Counted from the stretch's first letter, positions 45,840-55,052 are shown. The stretch is 64,000 nt of DNA from Microbacterium sp. Leaf159 (GCF_001423615.1 NZ_LMOU01000002.1:253573-317572), one strand, 5' to 3'. Numbers and translations are program-made. Notes: generated from the letters alone by a model not told the origin.

Positions 45840-47396
45840 TCACTCGCAGCGAAGACCGTCCTCGGGCACGACATCGTCGAGGAGGAAGGCCTCCACAGCG
45901 CTGTCGACGCACGTGTTGCCCTTGTTGTACCCGGTGTGTCCTTCGCCGACGCGGGTGATCAGCACGCCCTCTTCGAGCTGGTCAGCGAGGGACTCGGACC
46001 ACTCGTACGGCGTCGCGGGGTCGTTGGTGGTGCCGACGACGAGGATGGGCCCTGCACCCTCTGCGGTGATCTCACCGCGGGTGCCGGTGGGCGGGTACGG
46101 CCACACCGAGCACGAGTCGGGGCCGTTCCAGTAGGGCGCGATGGTCGGCGCGCCCGCAGCGATCTTCGCGGTGCTGTCGGCTTCGGCCGCCGGGTCGTCC
46201 TCGACCGGATAGTCCATGCAGTTGTAGGCGCGAAACGCTTCGCTCGAGTTGTCGAGGTAACTGCCGTTCTCGCGGCCGTTGTAGAAGTCCGCGAGGAAGA
46301 AGGCCGTCGTCGGGTCGCCCTGAAGCGCTTCGTCGAAGGCCTGCGTCAGGTAGGGCCAGCTGTCGGCCGAGTACAGCGCCGCGATGATGCCGGTCATCAG
46401 CGCATCGGCGCCCAGCATGCGTCCGTCGCCGTTCTCGAGCGGCGATGCGTCGACGCTCGCGAGCAGTGCGCCGAGGTCGGCCATCGCCTCATCGACCGAG
46501 CCGTTGAACGGGCACTCACCCGAATCGAGGCAGTCCTGCATGTACGCGCGGAGGGCGGACTCGAAGCCGATCGCCTGGGTCGCTCCGACGTCGAGACCCG
46601 AGACCGCCGGGTCGATCGCACCGTCGAGCACGAGGCGCCCCGCCTTCTCGGGATAGAGATTGGCGTACGTCGCGCCGAGGAAGGTGCCGTACGAGTAGCC
46701 GAGGTAGTTCAGCTGCTTGTCACCGAGCACCGCACGGATCAGATCCATGTCTCGCGCCGCGTTGATGGTGGTGATGTACGGCAGGATGCCGCCGCTGTTC
46801 GCCTCGCACGCGTCGGCGAACTCCTTGTGCGCCTGAAGCAGCTCGGTCTCCCACTCGGCGCTCCCCCGGGGGGCTGTCGGGATCGTGTACAGGTAGTCGT
46901 CCATGCCCGCCGCATCGAAGCAGGTGACGGCGCTCGACTGTCCGACGCCGCGCGGGTCGAACCCGATCACGTCGTAATTCTCGATCAGATCGGCGCCGAC
47001 GGCGAAGTCCAGGCTGTCGCGGACCAGCTCGACGCCACTGGCACCGGGGCCTCCCGGGTTGGTCAGCAGCGACCCCTGAGCGGTTCCCTCTGCCTGATGG
47101 CGCACCACCGACAGCGTGATCTCGCCCTCGCCCGGGTTCTCCCAGTCGAGCGGCGCGGTCACGTCGGTGCAGTCGAAGCCCGTGCCGCACTCGGTCCAGC
47201 TGAGCGTCTGCCCGTAGAAGGGCAGCAGATCCTCTGCGACGCCTTCGGTGTCCGGCGCGTTGGTGACTGACGGCTTCGGCTCGGCCCCCTCGGGGATAAT
47301 CGCGTACAGGCAGCCGGAGAGTGCCACGGATGCGGCGGCGAGGCCGGCGATCACCGCCACGGCGCGTCGGATGCGGGAAGTCGGTCGAGTGTTCAC
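45840..47396 (-). CDS. Secreted alpha/beta hydrolase, tripeptidyl-aminopeptidase-like lipoprotein
   Basis: The 518-residue protein has a lipoprotein signal (VALSGC, cysteine near residue 29). The serine hydrolase core has the oxyanion segment LLTNPGGPGASG, GFDPRGVGQSS and the nucleophile elbow LGYSYGTFLGA. The C-terminal TAP-like domain holds the acid in GTTNDPATPYEW and the histidine in GEGHTGYNKGNTCVD. It resembles Streptomyces tripeptidyl aminopeptidases and mycobacterial CaeA. It overlaps holB by 4 nt, so it is co-transcribed with it. Confidence 0.93.
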   Translation of the reverse strand: MNTRPTSRIRRAVAVIAGLAAASVALSGCLYAIIPEGAEPKPSVTNAPDTEGVAEDLLPFYGQTLSWTECGTGFDCTDVTAPLDWENPGEGEITLSVVRHQAEGTAQGSLLTNPGGPGASGVELVRDSLDFAVGADLIENYDVIGFDPRGVGQSSAVTCFDAAGMDDYLYTIPTAPRGSAEWETELLQAHKEFADACEANSGGILPYITTINAARDMDLIRAVLGDKQLNYLGYSYGTFLGATYANLYPEKAGRLVLDGAIDPAVSGLDVGATQAIGFESALRAYMQDCLDSGECPFNGSVDEAMADLGALLASVDASPLENGDGRMLGADALMTGIIAALYSADSWPYLTQAFDEALQGDPTTAFFLADFYNGRENGSYLDNSSEAFRAYNCMDYPVEDDPAAEADSTAKIAAGAPTIAPYWNGPDSCSVWPYPPTGTRGEITAEGAGPILVVGTTNDPATPYEWSESLADQLEEGVLITRVGEGHTGYNKGNTCVDSAVEAFLLDDVVPEDGLRCE

Positions 47397-48550
47397 GGTG
47401 TCCTCCCGCTCGTGACAGTCACGAGCAAGCTCTCGAGCGCGAGCAGCGGTGCGACGTTGCGCTCCAGCGACTGGCGGGTGTCGGCAAGGTGGTCGAGTAC
47501 GACAAGCGTACGGGTCTCGGGCCAGGCGGCAGCCAGGGCCGCCAGTTCTTCGCGAAGCTCGCGGTTGATGAGTTCGCCGTCGCGGCCGAACTGCAGCATG
47601 ACGACGTCGCGGAAGAGCGACTGCAGGTCGGTCAGCACCCTGTCGATCCCGTCGCGCAGGCTACGGGTCGCGCGCTTCTTCTGATCGTCTTCGAGCGCAG
47701 AGATCTGGGAACGCAGAGCAGGCGGCACGGCCTGGCCCTCGGCGATGCCGACCGTGCGCAACAGGCTCGCGCGCTCGGCCGCATCGCGTTCGGCTGTGAG
47801 GGCCTTGGCATCGTCGTTGGCTGCCTGGATGATGCGCCCGGCGACCTCGACCGCGTCGCTGACGCCGCGGACTCCCAGCACCGATCGCAGGGTCTCGTCA
47901 CGACGTCTGCGGGCCGCGTCGTCGGTGGCCAGACGCTGAGCCATGCCGATGTGACGTTGCGCGTGACGAGCGGCCTGTTCGGCCACGGCCTCGTCGACGC
48001 CGGTGCGGAGCGTGATCAGCCGCGCCACGTCTGCGACGTCGGGCTCGCGCAGTCGCAGCGAGCGCACGCGCGAGCGGATCGTCGGCAGCAGATCGGCCTC
48101 GCTGGGCGCGCAGAGGATCCAGACGGTCTGCTCTGGCGGCTCTTCGAGTGCCTTCAGGAGGACGTTGGAGGTGCGCTCGACCATGCGATCGGCATCTTCG
48201 ACCACGATCACTCGGTAGCGGCCGGCAGACGGTGCGAAATACGAACGCTCGACGAGAGCGCGGGCCTCGGCGATCGTGATGATGACCTTGTCGGTGCGCA
48301 GCGCCGTCACGTCGGGGTGCGTTCCCGCGAGCACCTGACGCATCGCAGCCTCATCGTCGGGGTGATCGGCGACCAGAGCGGCGGCGAACGCGTGGGCGAG
48401 AGTGGAGCGTCCCGAGCCGGGAGGCCCGGTGATCAGCCACGCATGCGACAGAGCGGTCGGATCGGATGCCGCGTTACGGAGCGTCTCGACGGCTGCGTCC
48501 TGCCCCCACACATCGGCCCACGGGAAGGCGGCGGCGACAGTCTGGGGCAT
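47393..48550 (-). CDS. holB: DNA polymerase III subunit delta'
   Basis: The 385-residue clamp-loader subunit has the AAA+ pattern SHAWLITGPPGSGRSTLAHAF, RVIVVEDADRMVERTSNVLL, the LKALEEPPE segment and TIRSRVRSLRL. The P-loop lysine is replaced by arginine, as expected for a subunit that does not hydrolyse ATP. The cysteine-rich zinc module of most delta' proteins is missing: DHPDDEAAMRQVLAGTHPDV stands in its place. The start is supported by TAGGCT 6 nt upstream. Confidence 0.94.
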   Translation of the reverse strand: MPQTVAAAFPWADVWGQDAAVETLRNAASDPTALSHAWLITGPPGSGRSTLAHAFAAALVADHPDDEAAMRQVLAGTHPDVTALRTDKVIITIAEARALVERSYFAPSAGRYRVIVVEDADRMVERTSNVLLKALEEPPEQTVWILCAPSEADLLPTIRSRVRSLRLREPDVADVARLITLRTGVDEAVAEQAARHAQRHIGMAQRLATDDAARRRRDETLRSVLGVRGVSDAVEVAGRIIQAANDDAKALTAERDAAERASLLRTVGIAEGQAVPPALRSQISALEDDQKKRATRSLRDGIDRVLTDLQSLFRDVVMLQFGRDGELINRELREELAALAAAWPETRTLVVLDHLADTRQSLERNVAPLLALESLLVTVTSGRTP

Positions 48551-48556
48551 GGACTC

Positions 48557-48562
48557 AGCCTA
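48557..48562 (-). promoter_or_regulatory. Leaderless-type -10 box for holB
   Basis: TAGGCT on the minus strand, 6 nt before the ATG at 48550, in the 68-nt gap between tmk and holB. Confidence 0.55.
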
Positions 48563-48618
48563 ATCGGGAGCACCGACGTGCGCGGCACTCCCGGGGGAAC
48601 GAGAGACGCCTGAGCGGT

Positions 48619-49248
48619 TCAGGCGACGAGGGCGGCGACGCGCTCGCGGATCTGAGCGGCGATCGCCTCGGGGGTCGCGGCGGCGTCGACGACCAGGAAT
48701 CGCTCTGGCTCGTCTGCCGCCAGGGCGAGGAAGGACTCGCGGACACGCGCGTGGAACTCGGTCTTCTCGGCCTCGAGCCTGTCGAAGGGTTTGTCGGCCG
48801 AGTCGAGGCGCACGCGAGCGGACTCGGGATCGAGGTCGAGCAGCACGGTGAGGTCGGGCAGAGCGCCCTCTGCGGCCCACAGCGAGAGGTTGCGGACCTC
48901 GTCGCCGTCGAGCACACGACCCGCGCCCTGATAAGCCACGGACGAGTCGAGGTAGCGGTCCTGCAGAACGACCTCGCCGCGCTCCAACGCCGGTCGGACG
49001 ACCGTCGCCACGTGATGCGCGCGGTCTGCGGCATAGAGCAGAGCCTCCGCACGGGGAGCGATGTCACCCCGGTGGTGCAGCACGATGTCGCGGATCAGCT
49101 GGCCGACCTCCGACCCGCCGGGCTCGCGCGTGCGCACCACGGCTCGGCCCGCGTCTCTCAGCCATTCGCCGAGGAGTTCGGCCTGCGTGGTCTTGCCTGA
49201 GCCGTCCCCGCCTTCGAGCGTGATCCAGACGCCGGGATGCGACGTCAC
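48619..49248 (-). CDS. tmk: Thymidylate kinase
   Basis: The 209-residue kinase phosphorylates dTMP. The P-loop is EGGDGSGKTTQ (12-22); TREPGGSEVG and VLQDRYLDSSVAYQGAG are the substrate and DR(Y/H) motifs. The GTG at 49248 overlaps the topA stop in a GTGA junction, so tmk is translated with topA. Together with holB it supplies DNA replication, and the topA-tmk-holB order is conserved in actinobacteria. Confidence 0.96.
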   Translation of the reverse strand: MTSHPGVWITLEGGDGSGKTTQAELLGEWLRDAGRAVVRTREPGGSEVGQLIRDIVLHHRGDIAPRAEALLYAADRAHHVATVVRPALERGEVVLQDRYLDSSVAYQGAGRVLDGDEVRNLSLWAAEGALPDLTVLLDLDPESARVRLDSADKPFDRLEAEKTEFHARVRESFLALAADEPERFLVVDAAATPEAIAAQIRERVAALVA

Positions 49249-52085
49249 GAACCGGCCTTCTTCGCGGCGTTCGCGGCACGGGTGGCCGCCGCCTTCTTGG
49301 CTGCTGCGGAGCGCGCGGCGGCCTTCTCGGCATCCGTCGCAGGCTTCTTCGCTGCAGGCTTCTTGGCGGCGGGCTTCTTCGCAGCCGGCTTCTTGGCGGC
49401 GGGCTTCTTCGCAGGCGCCTTCTTCGCCGCGCCTCGCTTGGGGGCAGGACCCTTCGCCCGCTTGTCCGCGAGCATCTGCACGGCGACCTCGAACGTGATG
49501 TCCTCGACCTTCTGGCCCCGCGGGATCGTCACGTTGGTCTCGCCATCGGTGACGTACGCGCCGAAGCGGCCGTCCCGGATGCGGATCGGCTTGCCGCTGA
49601 CCGGATCGGCCTCGAACTCGGCGAGAGCGCTCGACGCACGACGCGAGCCCGCCCCGTACTTCGGCTGGGCGTAGATCTCGAGCGCCTTCTCGAGGGTGAC
49701 ATCGAAGATCTCCGATTCGCTCTCGAGCGACCGGGAGTCTGCGCCCTTCTTGAGGTACGGACCGAAGCGACCGTTCTGCGCGGTGATCTCGTCGCCAGTC
49801 TCGGGATCGGCTCCGACGACGCGAGGCAGGCTGAGCAGCTGCAGTGCGGTGTCGAGCTCGATCGTGTCTACCGACATCGAACGGAACAGCGAGGCGGTGC
49901 GCTGCTTGGGTGCAGCGGCCTTCTTCGCTCCGCGCTTCGGCTTGGGCGCCTCGACGACCTCGCCGGTCGCCTCGTCGACGGCGGCGTCTTCGGACACCGG
50001 GTCGTTCTCCTGCACGTAGGGTCCGAACCGGCCGTCCTTGACGACGACGATCTTGCCGTTGTCGGGATTCGTGCCGAGCACGCGGTCGCCGGCGACGGGA
50101 GCATCGATGAGCTCCTGCGCCTTGGCCGCCGTGAGCTCGTCTGGTGCGAGATCTTCCGGAACATTGACGATGCGCGGCTTCTCGTCCGGGGCCTCGGGGT
50201 TCGCGACCTCGAGGTAGGGGCCGTACTTGCCGAACCGCAGCGTCGCCGTCTCGGTGATCGGCGTGGAGTTGAGTGCGCGCGCGTCGATCTCGCCGAGGTT
50301 GTCGACGGTCTGACGCAGGCCGACATGCGAGTCGGACCCGTAATAGAAGGAACGCAGCCACTCGACGCGCTTCTGCTCGCCACGGGCGATCGCATCGAGA
50401 TCGTCTTCGAGCGCGGCGGTGAAGTCGTAGTCGATCAGGTCGGCGAAGTGCTCTTCGAGCAGACGGACGACACTGAAAGCGAGCCAGGTCGGTACGAGGG
50501 CCTGGCCTCGCTTGGTGGCATAGCCGCGGTCGATGACGGTGCCGATGATGCTGGCGAACGTCGACGGACGCCCGATGCCGTGCTCTTCGAGCGCCTTCAC
50601 GAGCGAAGCCTCGGTGTAGCGCGGCTTCGGGGTCGTGCGGTGGCCCTTGGCCTCGGACTCCGACATGCGCAGTTCGTCGCCGACGGCGACGATCGGGAGC
50701 GACTGATTCTCGTCGGCATCCTTGTCGTTGCGCTTCTCGTCGCGCCCCTCTTCGTACGCGTCAAGGAAGCCCTTGAAGGTGTAGACGGTTCCGGAGGCCG
50801 TGAACTCGGCCTTCTGCCCTGCGGCGTCGACGGCGATGGTGACCGTCGTGGTCTCGTACTTGGCATCGGCCATCTGGCTGGCGACGGTGCGCTTCCAGAT
50901 GAGGTCGTAGAGGCGGAACTCCTCGCGGTCAAGCTCGGACGACACGGACTTCGGCGTGCGGAAGGTCTCCCCCGACGGGCGGATCGCCTCGTGCGCCTCC
51001 TGCGCGTTCTTGCTCTTCGACTTGTAGACGCGAGGCTTGAGGGGCACCGCCGTGTCGCCGTAGAGCGCGACGGCCTGGCTGCGGGCCGCCTGCACGGCCT
51101 GCGTGCTCAGCGCCACGGAGTCGGTACGCATATAGGTGATGTAACCCTTTTCGTACAGACGCTGGGCCACGCTCATCGCCTGCTTGGCGCTCATCGAGAG
51201 CTTGCGCCCCGCCTCCTGCTGCATCGTGGAGGTCGTGAACGGCGCGTACGGGCTGCGGGTTCCGGGCTTCGCCTCGACCTTGGTCACCGCGCCGGTGCCT
51301 GCCGCATCGACTGCGTGGGCGAGCGCTGCGGCCTTCTTCTCGTCGAGGATGACGACGGCCTTCTTGAGCTTTCCGTCGTCGTCGAAGTCCGTGCCACGTG
51401 CGAGCTGGCCGCCGTCGACCCGAACCAGGCGCACCTTGAATCCGGAAGACGACGAGGCGAGCGCCTCGACGTCCCAGTATTCGGCGGAGACGAACGCCAT
51501 GCGCTCGCGTTCGCGCTCGACGATCATGCGGGTGGCGGCGGACTGCACGCGTCCCGCCGAGAGCCCGGTCTTGACCTTGTACCAGAGCACGGGTGAGACG
51601 TCCCAGCCGTAGAGCCGGTCGAGGATGCGACGGGTCTCCTGCGCGTCGACGAGGTCGATGTCGAGTTCGCGGGTGTTGCCGATGGCGGCCTGGATCGCGT
51701 CCTTGGTGATCTCGTGGAAGACCATGCGCTTGACAGGCACCTTGGGCTTGAGGGTCTCGAGCAGGTGCCACGCGATGGCCTCGCCCTCGCGGTCCTCATC
51801 AGTTGCGAGCAGGAGCTCGTCGGCGGTCTTGAGGGCGCGCTTGAGCTCGGCCACGGTCTTCGTCTTGCGATCGGAGACCACGTAATAGGGGTCGAAGTCG
51901 TTGTCGACGTCGATCGAGTACTTCCCGTAGGCCTGCTTGTCGGCGGCGGGGATGTCCTTCTTGTCTGCGAGGTCGCGGATGTGGCCGACAGAGCTGAGCA
52001 CCTCGTAGCCATCGCCGAGGTACCCCTGAATCGACCGCATCTTCGTCGGAGACTCGACGATGACGAGCTTCTTGCCTTCAGCCAA
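49245..52085 (-). CDS. topA: DNA topoisomerase I
   Basis: The 946-residue type IA topoisomerase has the TOPRIM domain (KLVIVESPTKMRSIQGYLG, LATDEDREGEAIAWHLLE) and the active-site tyrosine in KGYITYMRTDSVAL. Several Topo_C_Rpt repeats follow (each like NGRFGPYLKKG), and the tail is Lys/Ala/Pro-rich. The likely start is TTG at 52085 (LAEGKKLVIVES), with AAAGGAC 6 nt upstream; an ATG 11 codons earlier lacks a ribosome site. There are no zinc fingers, as usual for actinobacteria. Confidence 0.95.
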   Translation of the reverse strand: MAEGKKLVIVESPTKMRSIQGYLGDGYEVLSSVGHIRDLADKKDIPAADKQAYGKYSIDVDNDFDPYYVVSDRKTKTVAELKRALKTADELLLATDEDREGEAIAWHLLETLKPKVPVKRMVFHEITKDAIQAAIGNTRELDIDLVDAQETRRILDRLYGWDVSPVLWYKVKTGLSAGRVQSAATRMIVERERERMAFVSAEYWDVEALASSSSGFKVRLVRVDGGQLARGTDFDDDGKLKKAVVILDEKKAAALAHAVDAAGTGAVTKVEAKPGTRSPYAPFTTSTMQQEAGRKLSMSAKQAMSVAQRLYEKGYITYMRTDSVALSTQAVQAARSQAVALYGDTAVPLKPRVYKSKSKNAQEAHEAIRPSGETFRTPKSVSSELDREEFRLYDLIWKRTVASQMADAKYETTTVTIAVDAAGQKAEFTASGTVYTFKGFLDAYEEGRDEKRNDKDADENQSLPIVAVGDELRMSESEAKGHRTTPKPRYTEASLVKALEEHGIGRPSTFASIIGTVIDRGYATKRGQALVPTWLAFSVVRLLEEHFADLIDYDFTAALEDDLDAIARGEQKRVEWLRSFYYGSDSHVGLRQTVDNLGEIDARALNSTPITETATLRFGKYGPYLEVANPEAPDEKPRIVNVPEDLAPDELTAAKAQELIDAPVAGDRVLGTNPDNGKIVVVKDGRFGPYVQENDPVSEDAAVDEATGEVVEAPKPKRGAKKAAAPKQRTASLFRSMSVDTIELDTALQLLSLPRVVGADPETGDEITAQNGRFGPYLKKGADSRSLESESEIFDVTLEKALEIYAQPKYGAGSRRASSALAEFEADPVSGKPIRIRDGRFGAYVTDGETNVTIPRGQKVEDITFEVAVQMLADKRAKGPAPKRGAAKKAPAKKPAAKKPAAKKPAAKKPAAKKPATDAEKAAARSAAAKKAAATRAANAAKKAGS
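49341..49430. repeat. 15-bp tandem repeat encoding the topA tail
   Basis: Six consecutive 15-bp units resembling GGCTTCTTCGCAGCC encode Lys-Lys-Pro-Ala-Ala repeats at the topoisomerase C-terminus. Basic repeats of this kind in actinobacterial TopA bind DNA and raise processivity. The copy number is likely to vary between strains. Confidence 0.85.
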
Positions 52086-52183
52086 GGGAGCGTCCTTTCT
52101 TCGAAGCACACCATACACACCGCCGTGATGGGTTGGTCACAGTGGTCGCCTGCATTTTCGCCGGAAAGTGCTTCGTGCCGCCG

Positions 52184-52513
52184 TCAGGATCCCTCGGGTG
52201 GCCCAGCACGGGCTCGGGAGACGGCAGCGAGTCCAGCGTACGCCGCGTTCACCTGCACGGTCGCCACGAAGCCGTCGACGGCGCAGTCCGTGAGCATGGC
52301 GCCGGAGGCGGCGGCGACACGGGCGGCGAGTGCGCACGGCTCCTCGCCCGTCGCAATCGCACCGCTGGCGGCGTCCGCCGCGGCGAGCGCCGCGGCATCG
52401 GCCGCTCCGGCTGCGCGCTGCGCCGTGACTGCCGCTCCCCCTACGGCGGCGAGCCCCAACGAGAGCGCCGCGGCGACCGACAGGAGACCGGCGGCGAGGG
52501 CTGACCCCGCCAT
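52184..52513 (-). CDS. TadE-like secretion-associated protein (Rv3654c type)
   Basis: The 109-residue protein has one N-terminal membrane helix (LAAGLLSVAAALSLGLAAVGG), then an Ala-rich helix (AADAAALAAADAASG) and two cysteines (EPCALAARVA and TDCAVDGFVATVQ). It is the last gene of the Tad-type pilus operon and corresponds in position and size to mycobacterial Rv3654c. It probably functions as a pseudopilin or a pilus accessory protein. Confidence 0.8.
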   Translation of the reverse strand: MAGSALAAGLLSVAAALSLGLAAVGGAAVTAQRAAGAADAAALAAADAASGAIATGEEPCALAARVAAASGAMLTDCAVDGFVATVQVNAAYAGLAAVSRARAGPPEGS

Positions 52514-52541
52514 CAGCGCTCCCCTTCTACAGCCCCGCTCA

Positions 52542-52889
52542 TCACAGTCCTCCGGCGAGCGCGCAGCTGGATGACTGAAGCCCGATCCGGATGAGCCCGC
52601 CGACTTCGAAGTCCGTCTGCGCGGACACGCATACGAGATCGCCGGACGAACTCGTCAACATCCCCGCTCCCGGGACCGCGCTTGTCACGGCCCGCGCCGC
52701 GGCTCCCTCGTCTTCACCCCGGCCGAGAAGCCGCGCGGCATCCGCGGTCGCATCCTGGAGGGCGACCTGACGAGAGGCCGCCCCCAGAGCACCCGCGCCG
52801 AGGAGCAGCGCAAGCATGACAGCGGGCAGCGCAAGCGCGAGTTCGGCCGCGACGGAGCCGCGTTCACCGCAGCGGACGGCCCCCATCAC
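52542..52889 (-). CDS. TadE-family minor pilin
   Basis: The 115-residue protein has the TadE N-terminus: a short basic stretch, the ERGSVAAELALALPAVMLALL helix with the glutamate expected in pseudopilins, and a small extracellular domain with two cysteines (LVCVSAQTDF and SSSCALAGG). It starts at GTG 52889 or ATG 52886; both overlap the stop of the DUF4244 gene (GTGATG), so translation is coupled. Confidence 0.85.
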   Translation of the reverse strand: MMGAVRCGERGSVAAELALALPAVMLALLLGAGALGAASRQVALQDATADAARLLGRGEDEGAAARAVTSAVPGAGMLTSSSGDLVCVSAQTDFEVGGLIRIGLQSSSCALAGGL

Positions 52890-53083
52890 GACACCGTGAG
52901 CGCCCGGCGGACGAGGTCGGTGAGGATGCCGCGCACCTCGTCGGACCTCATGATGACGACGAGGAGGCCCGCGAAGGCCACGGCGGCCATGGTCGTGATC
53001 GCATACTCCGCCGTGGCTGCGCCGCTGTCGTCGCCGAAGAGGGTCGCTGCGCGGCAGCGGGTGAGTTCGGGGATGGTGTTCAT
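52886..53083 (-). CDS. DUF4244 protein, Flp-pilin-like
   Basis: The 65-residue protein contains DDSGAATAEYAITTMAAVAFAGLLVVIM. The G-AATAEYA part is like the processing site and helix start of Flp-type pilins, which makes this the likely major pilin of the operon. MNTIPEL at 53083 is preceded by AAGGAA. A longer open frame (12 codons) has no support. Confidence 0.87.
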   Translation of the reverse strand: MNTIPELTRCRAATLFGDDSGAATAEYAITTMAAVAFAGLLVVIMRSDEVRGILTDLVRRALTVS

Positions 53084-53136
53084 GGGTTCCTTCTTTCTGT
53101 GAGCGGATGCTCGGCGCATCCGGCGATGTGCGGCCG

Positions 53137-54033
53137 TCAGAGCGGCAGCGGTGTCGACACGAGGACGCTCAGCAGCATCGGGGCGACCCCGAGGAGGAGA
53201 AAGGCCGGCAGTGTGCAGACCCCGAGCGGGATGAGGAGCTTCGTCGAGAGCTTCGCCGCGCGCATGCGGCCGTCGACGCGGGACGCGTGGCGTTCCTGCC
53301 CCGCGGATGCACGCAGGAGTTCGCCGGCGGGCACACCGGCTGAGCGCGACAGATCGAGCACTGAACGGATGCGGGCGTCATCTCCGATCCGCGATGCGGG
53401 GCTCTCTTCGACCAGGCGCAGCGCGCGTGGGATGGAGGCACCGCCCGACAGTGCGACCGCCATAAGCTCTGCCCTCATTCCGGGAGTGCCCGGTTCCGGG
53501 CGGGCGCGCCTGAGCAGCCGCGCCGTCCACATTCGCGCCGCGAGGACGAGCAGCAGGCCGGCGACGACGCAGCCCGCACCGGCGGGAGTGCCGACGATCA
53601 CTCCGACCGTGTCGAATCCGAGCGCGAAGCCGAGGAGGAGCCCTGCGAGCGGCATCCAGAGGAGAAGCCGGGCGGTGCCGGCCGGCTCGGCCAGCGCGAT
53701 GCGCACGTCATCGGCGGCGGACGCCGCATCACGAAGCGTCTCGGCGATCATTCTCAGCACCTCGGCGAGCGGAGCCCCCACGGTCGTCGCCACCTCCCAC
53801 GCCGCGGCGAGATCCTGCCACGCCCCGCCTTCGGCTTCGATCGCGGCGATCAACGGCGCACCCGCGTCGATCCGAGCGACGATCGACTCCGCATGAACGT
53901 CGCCGATCGAGACGAGGTGGCGCCACGCGACCACCGGCACCGCGCCAGCCTGCAGCAGCACCGCCAATGTCTGCACCGACGTGGCCGTGTCGGCGCCGGA
54001 ATCGGGAGAGCCTCGTCGCCGACGACTCACCAC
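53137..54033 (-). CDS. Type II secretion F-domain protein, apparent TadB-TadC fusion
   Basis: The 298-residue protein contains two T2SSF-type halves. The first (about 20-150) has VQTLAVLLQAGAVPVVAW and ATTVGAPLAEVLRMIAETLR, then membrane helices. The second (about 185-298) has AELMAVALSGGASIPRALRL and SRSAGVPAGELLRASAGQE and ends in a membrane helix. In mycobacteria the two halves are separate genes (Rv3658c and Rv3657c type). It would be the membrane platform of the pilus machine. Its start overlaps the ATPase gene end by 7 nt. Confidence 0.85.
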   Translation of the reverse strand: MVSRRRRGSPDSGADTATSVQTLAVLLQAGAVPVVAWRHLVSIGDVHAESIVARIDAGAPLIAAIEAEGGAWQDLAAAWEVATTVGAPLAEVLRMIAETLRDAASAADDVRIALAEPAGTARLLLWMPLAGLLLGFALGFDTVGVIVGTPAGAGCVVAGLLLVLAARMWTARLLRRARPEPGTPGMRAELMAVALSGGASIPRALRLVEESPASRIGDDARIRSVLDLSRSAGVPAGELLRASAGQERHASRVDGRMRAAKLSTKLLIPLGVCTLPAFLLLGVAPMLLSVLVSTPLPL

Positions 54034-55040
54034 GGTCGCACCTCATCGATACCGAGGCGATCACCGATCAGCGTGAACTCTCCTGCCTGCGCGATGCGTC
54101 GCTGCCCGCCCGGCGCCCGTTCGAGGTGCAGGACCACCGTGAACGCGCTCACCGCCTGGCGCGCGAGCGCCGTGGCATCCATCGAGGCGAGGGCACCGAG
54201 GGCCTCCAAGCGCGCCGGCACATCGCTCAGCCCACTGGCGTGCAGGGTGCCGGCGCCGCCGTCATGTCCGGTGTTCAGTGCGGTGAGGAGCTCTCTGACC
54301 TCCTCACCGCGGCATTCGCCGACGACGAGCCTGTCGGGTCTCATGCGCAGCGACTCCCGCACGAGCCGGGCCAGAGTGATGCCGCCAGCACCCTCGAGGT
54401 TCGGCTGCCTGGCCTCGAGGGCCACGTGGTGAGGGTGCCGAGGGCGCAGCTCTGCCACGTCTTCGATCGTGACGATGCGCTCAGCGGTCGGCACCGCCGA
54501 GAGCAGGGCGGACAGCAGCGTCGTCTTTCCCGTGCCCGTGCCTCCGGTGATGAGGATGTTCGCGCGCTCGGCCACGAGCCCCCGAAGCCAGCTGTGCTGC
54601 CGAGCGTCGAAGGAGCCGAGGGCGGCCAGCGCCTCGAGGTCGGCCGCGCGCACACGGGGCACGCGGATCGAGAGCGCCGTGCCCGTCGTCGAGATCGGGG
54701 CGAGCACCGCATGAACCCGGATGCCGGACTCCAGCCTCACGTCGACGCATGGCGCCTGATCGTCGAGATGTCTGCCACCGAGGCCGACGAGAGCGACGGC
54801 GAGGTCGCGCGCCTCGCGTTCGGAAGCGCTCCACCCCGAGACGGGTTCGGCGCCGTGACCGCGATCGACGAAGAGCCCAGAGGCTCCGTTGACGAAGATG
54901 TCGGTGACCGACTCGTCTGCGCAGTGCTCGGCGAGCGGTCCGAACACCGGGTCGACGGTCAGCGGTGTGTGCGCCCCTGATCGGAGATCTGCACCCCACG
55001 GCATGACGCCGCGGGGCTGGAGGACGAAAGGATCTGCCAT
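54027..55040 (-). CDS. tadA: TadA/CpaF-family pilus assembly ATPase
   Basis: The 337-residue secretion ATPase has an N-terminal domain (VTDIFVNGASGLFVDRG), Walker A ITGGTGTGKTTLLSALL, the Asp box IVTIEDVAELRPRHPHHVAL, Walker B MRPDRLVVGECRGEE and the His box TGHDGGAGTLHASG. It powers assembly of the Flp-type pilus. MADPFVLQP at 55040 lies 6 nt after a TACTTT box. A longer frame upstream is open but lies before this promoter. No TadZ/Ssd gene precedes it. Confidence 0.92.
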   Translation of the reverse strand: MADPFVLQPRGVMPWGADLRSGAHTPLTVDPVFGPLAEHCADESVTDIFVNGASGLFVDRGHGAEPVSGWSASEREARDLAVALVGLGGRHLDDQAPCVDVRLESGIRVHAVLAPISTTGTALSIRVPRVRAADLEALAALGSFDARQHSWLRGLVAERANILITGGTGTGKTTLLSALLSAVPTAERIVTIEDVAELRPRHPHHVALEARQPNLEGAGGITLARLVRESLRMRPDRLVVGECRGEEVRELLTALNTGHDGGAGTLHASGLSDVPARLEALGALASMDATALARQAVSAFTVVLHLERAPGGQRRIAQAGEFTLIGDRLGIDEVRPW

Positions 55041-55046
55041 GCCCCG

Positions 55047-55052
55047 AAAGTA
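55047..55052 (-). promoter_or_regulatory. Leaderless-type -10 box of the Tad operon
   Basis: TACTTT on the minus strand, 6 nt before the tadA ATG. It is the left end of the 414-nt divergent region between tadA and acs, which holds no protein gene I can support other than the short frame before acs. Confidence 0.6.

Noticed and set aside
49341-49430. The 15-bp tandem array considered as a CRISPR or intergenic repeat
   Set aside because: It is inside topA, has no spacers and encodes the expected Lys-Lys-Pro-Ala-Ala tail.
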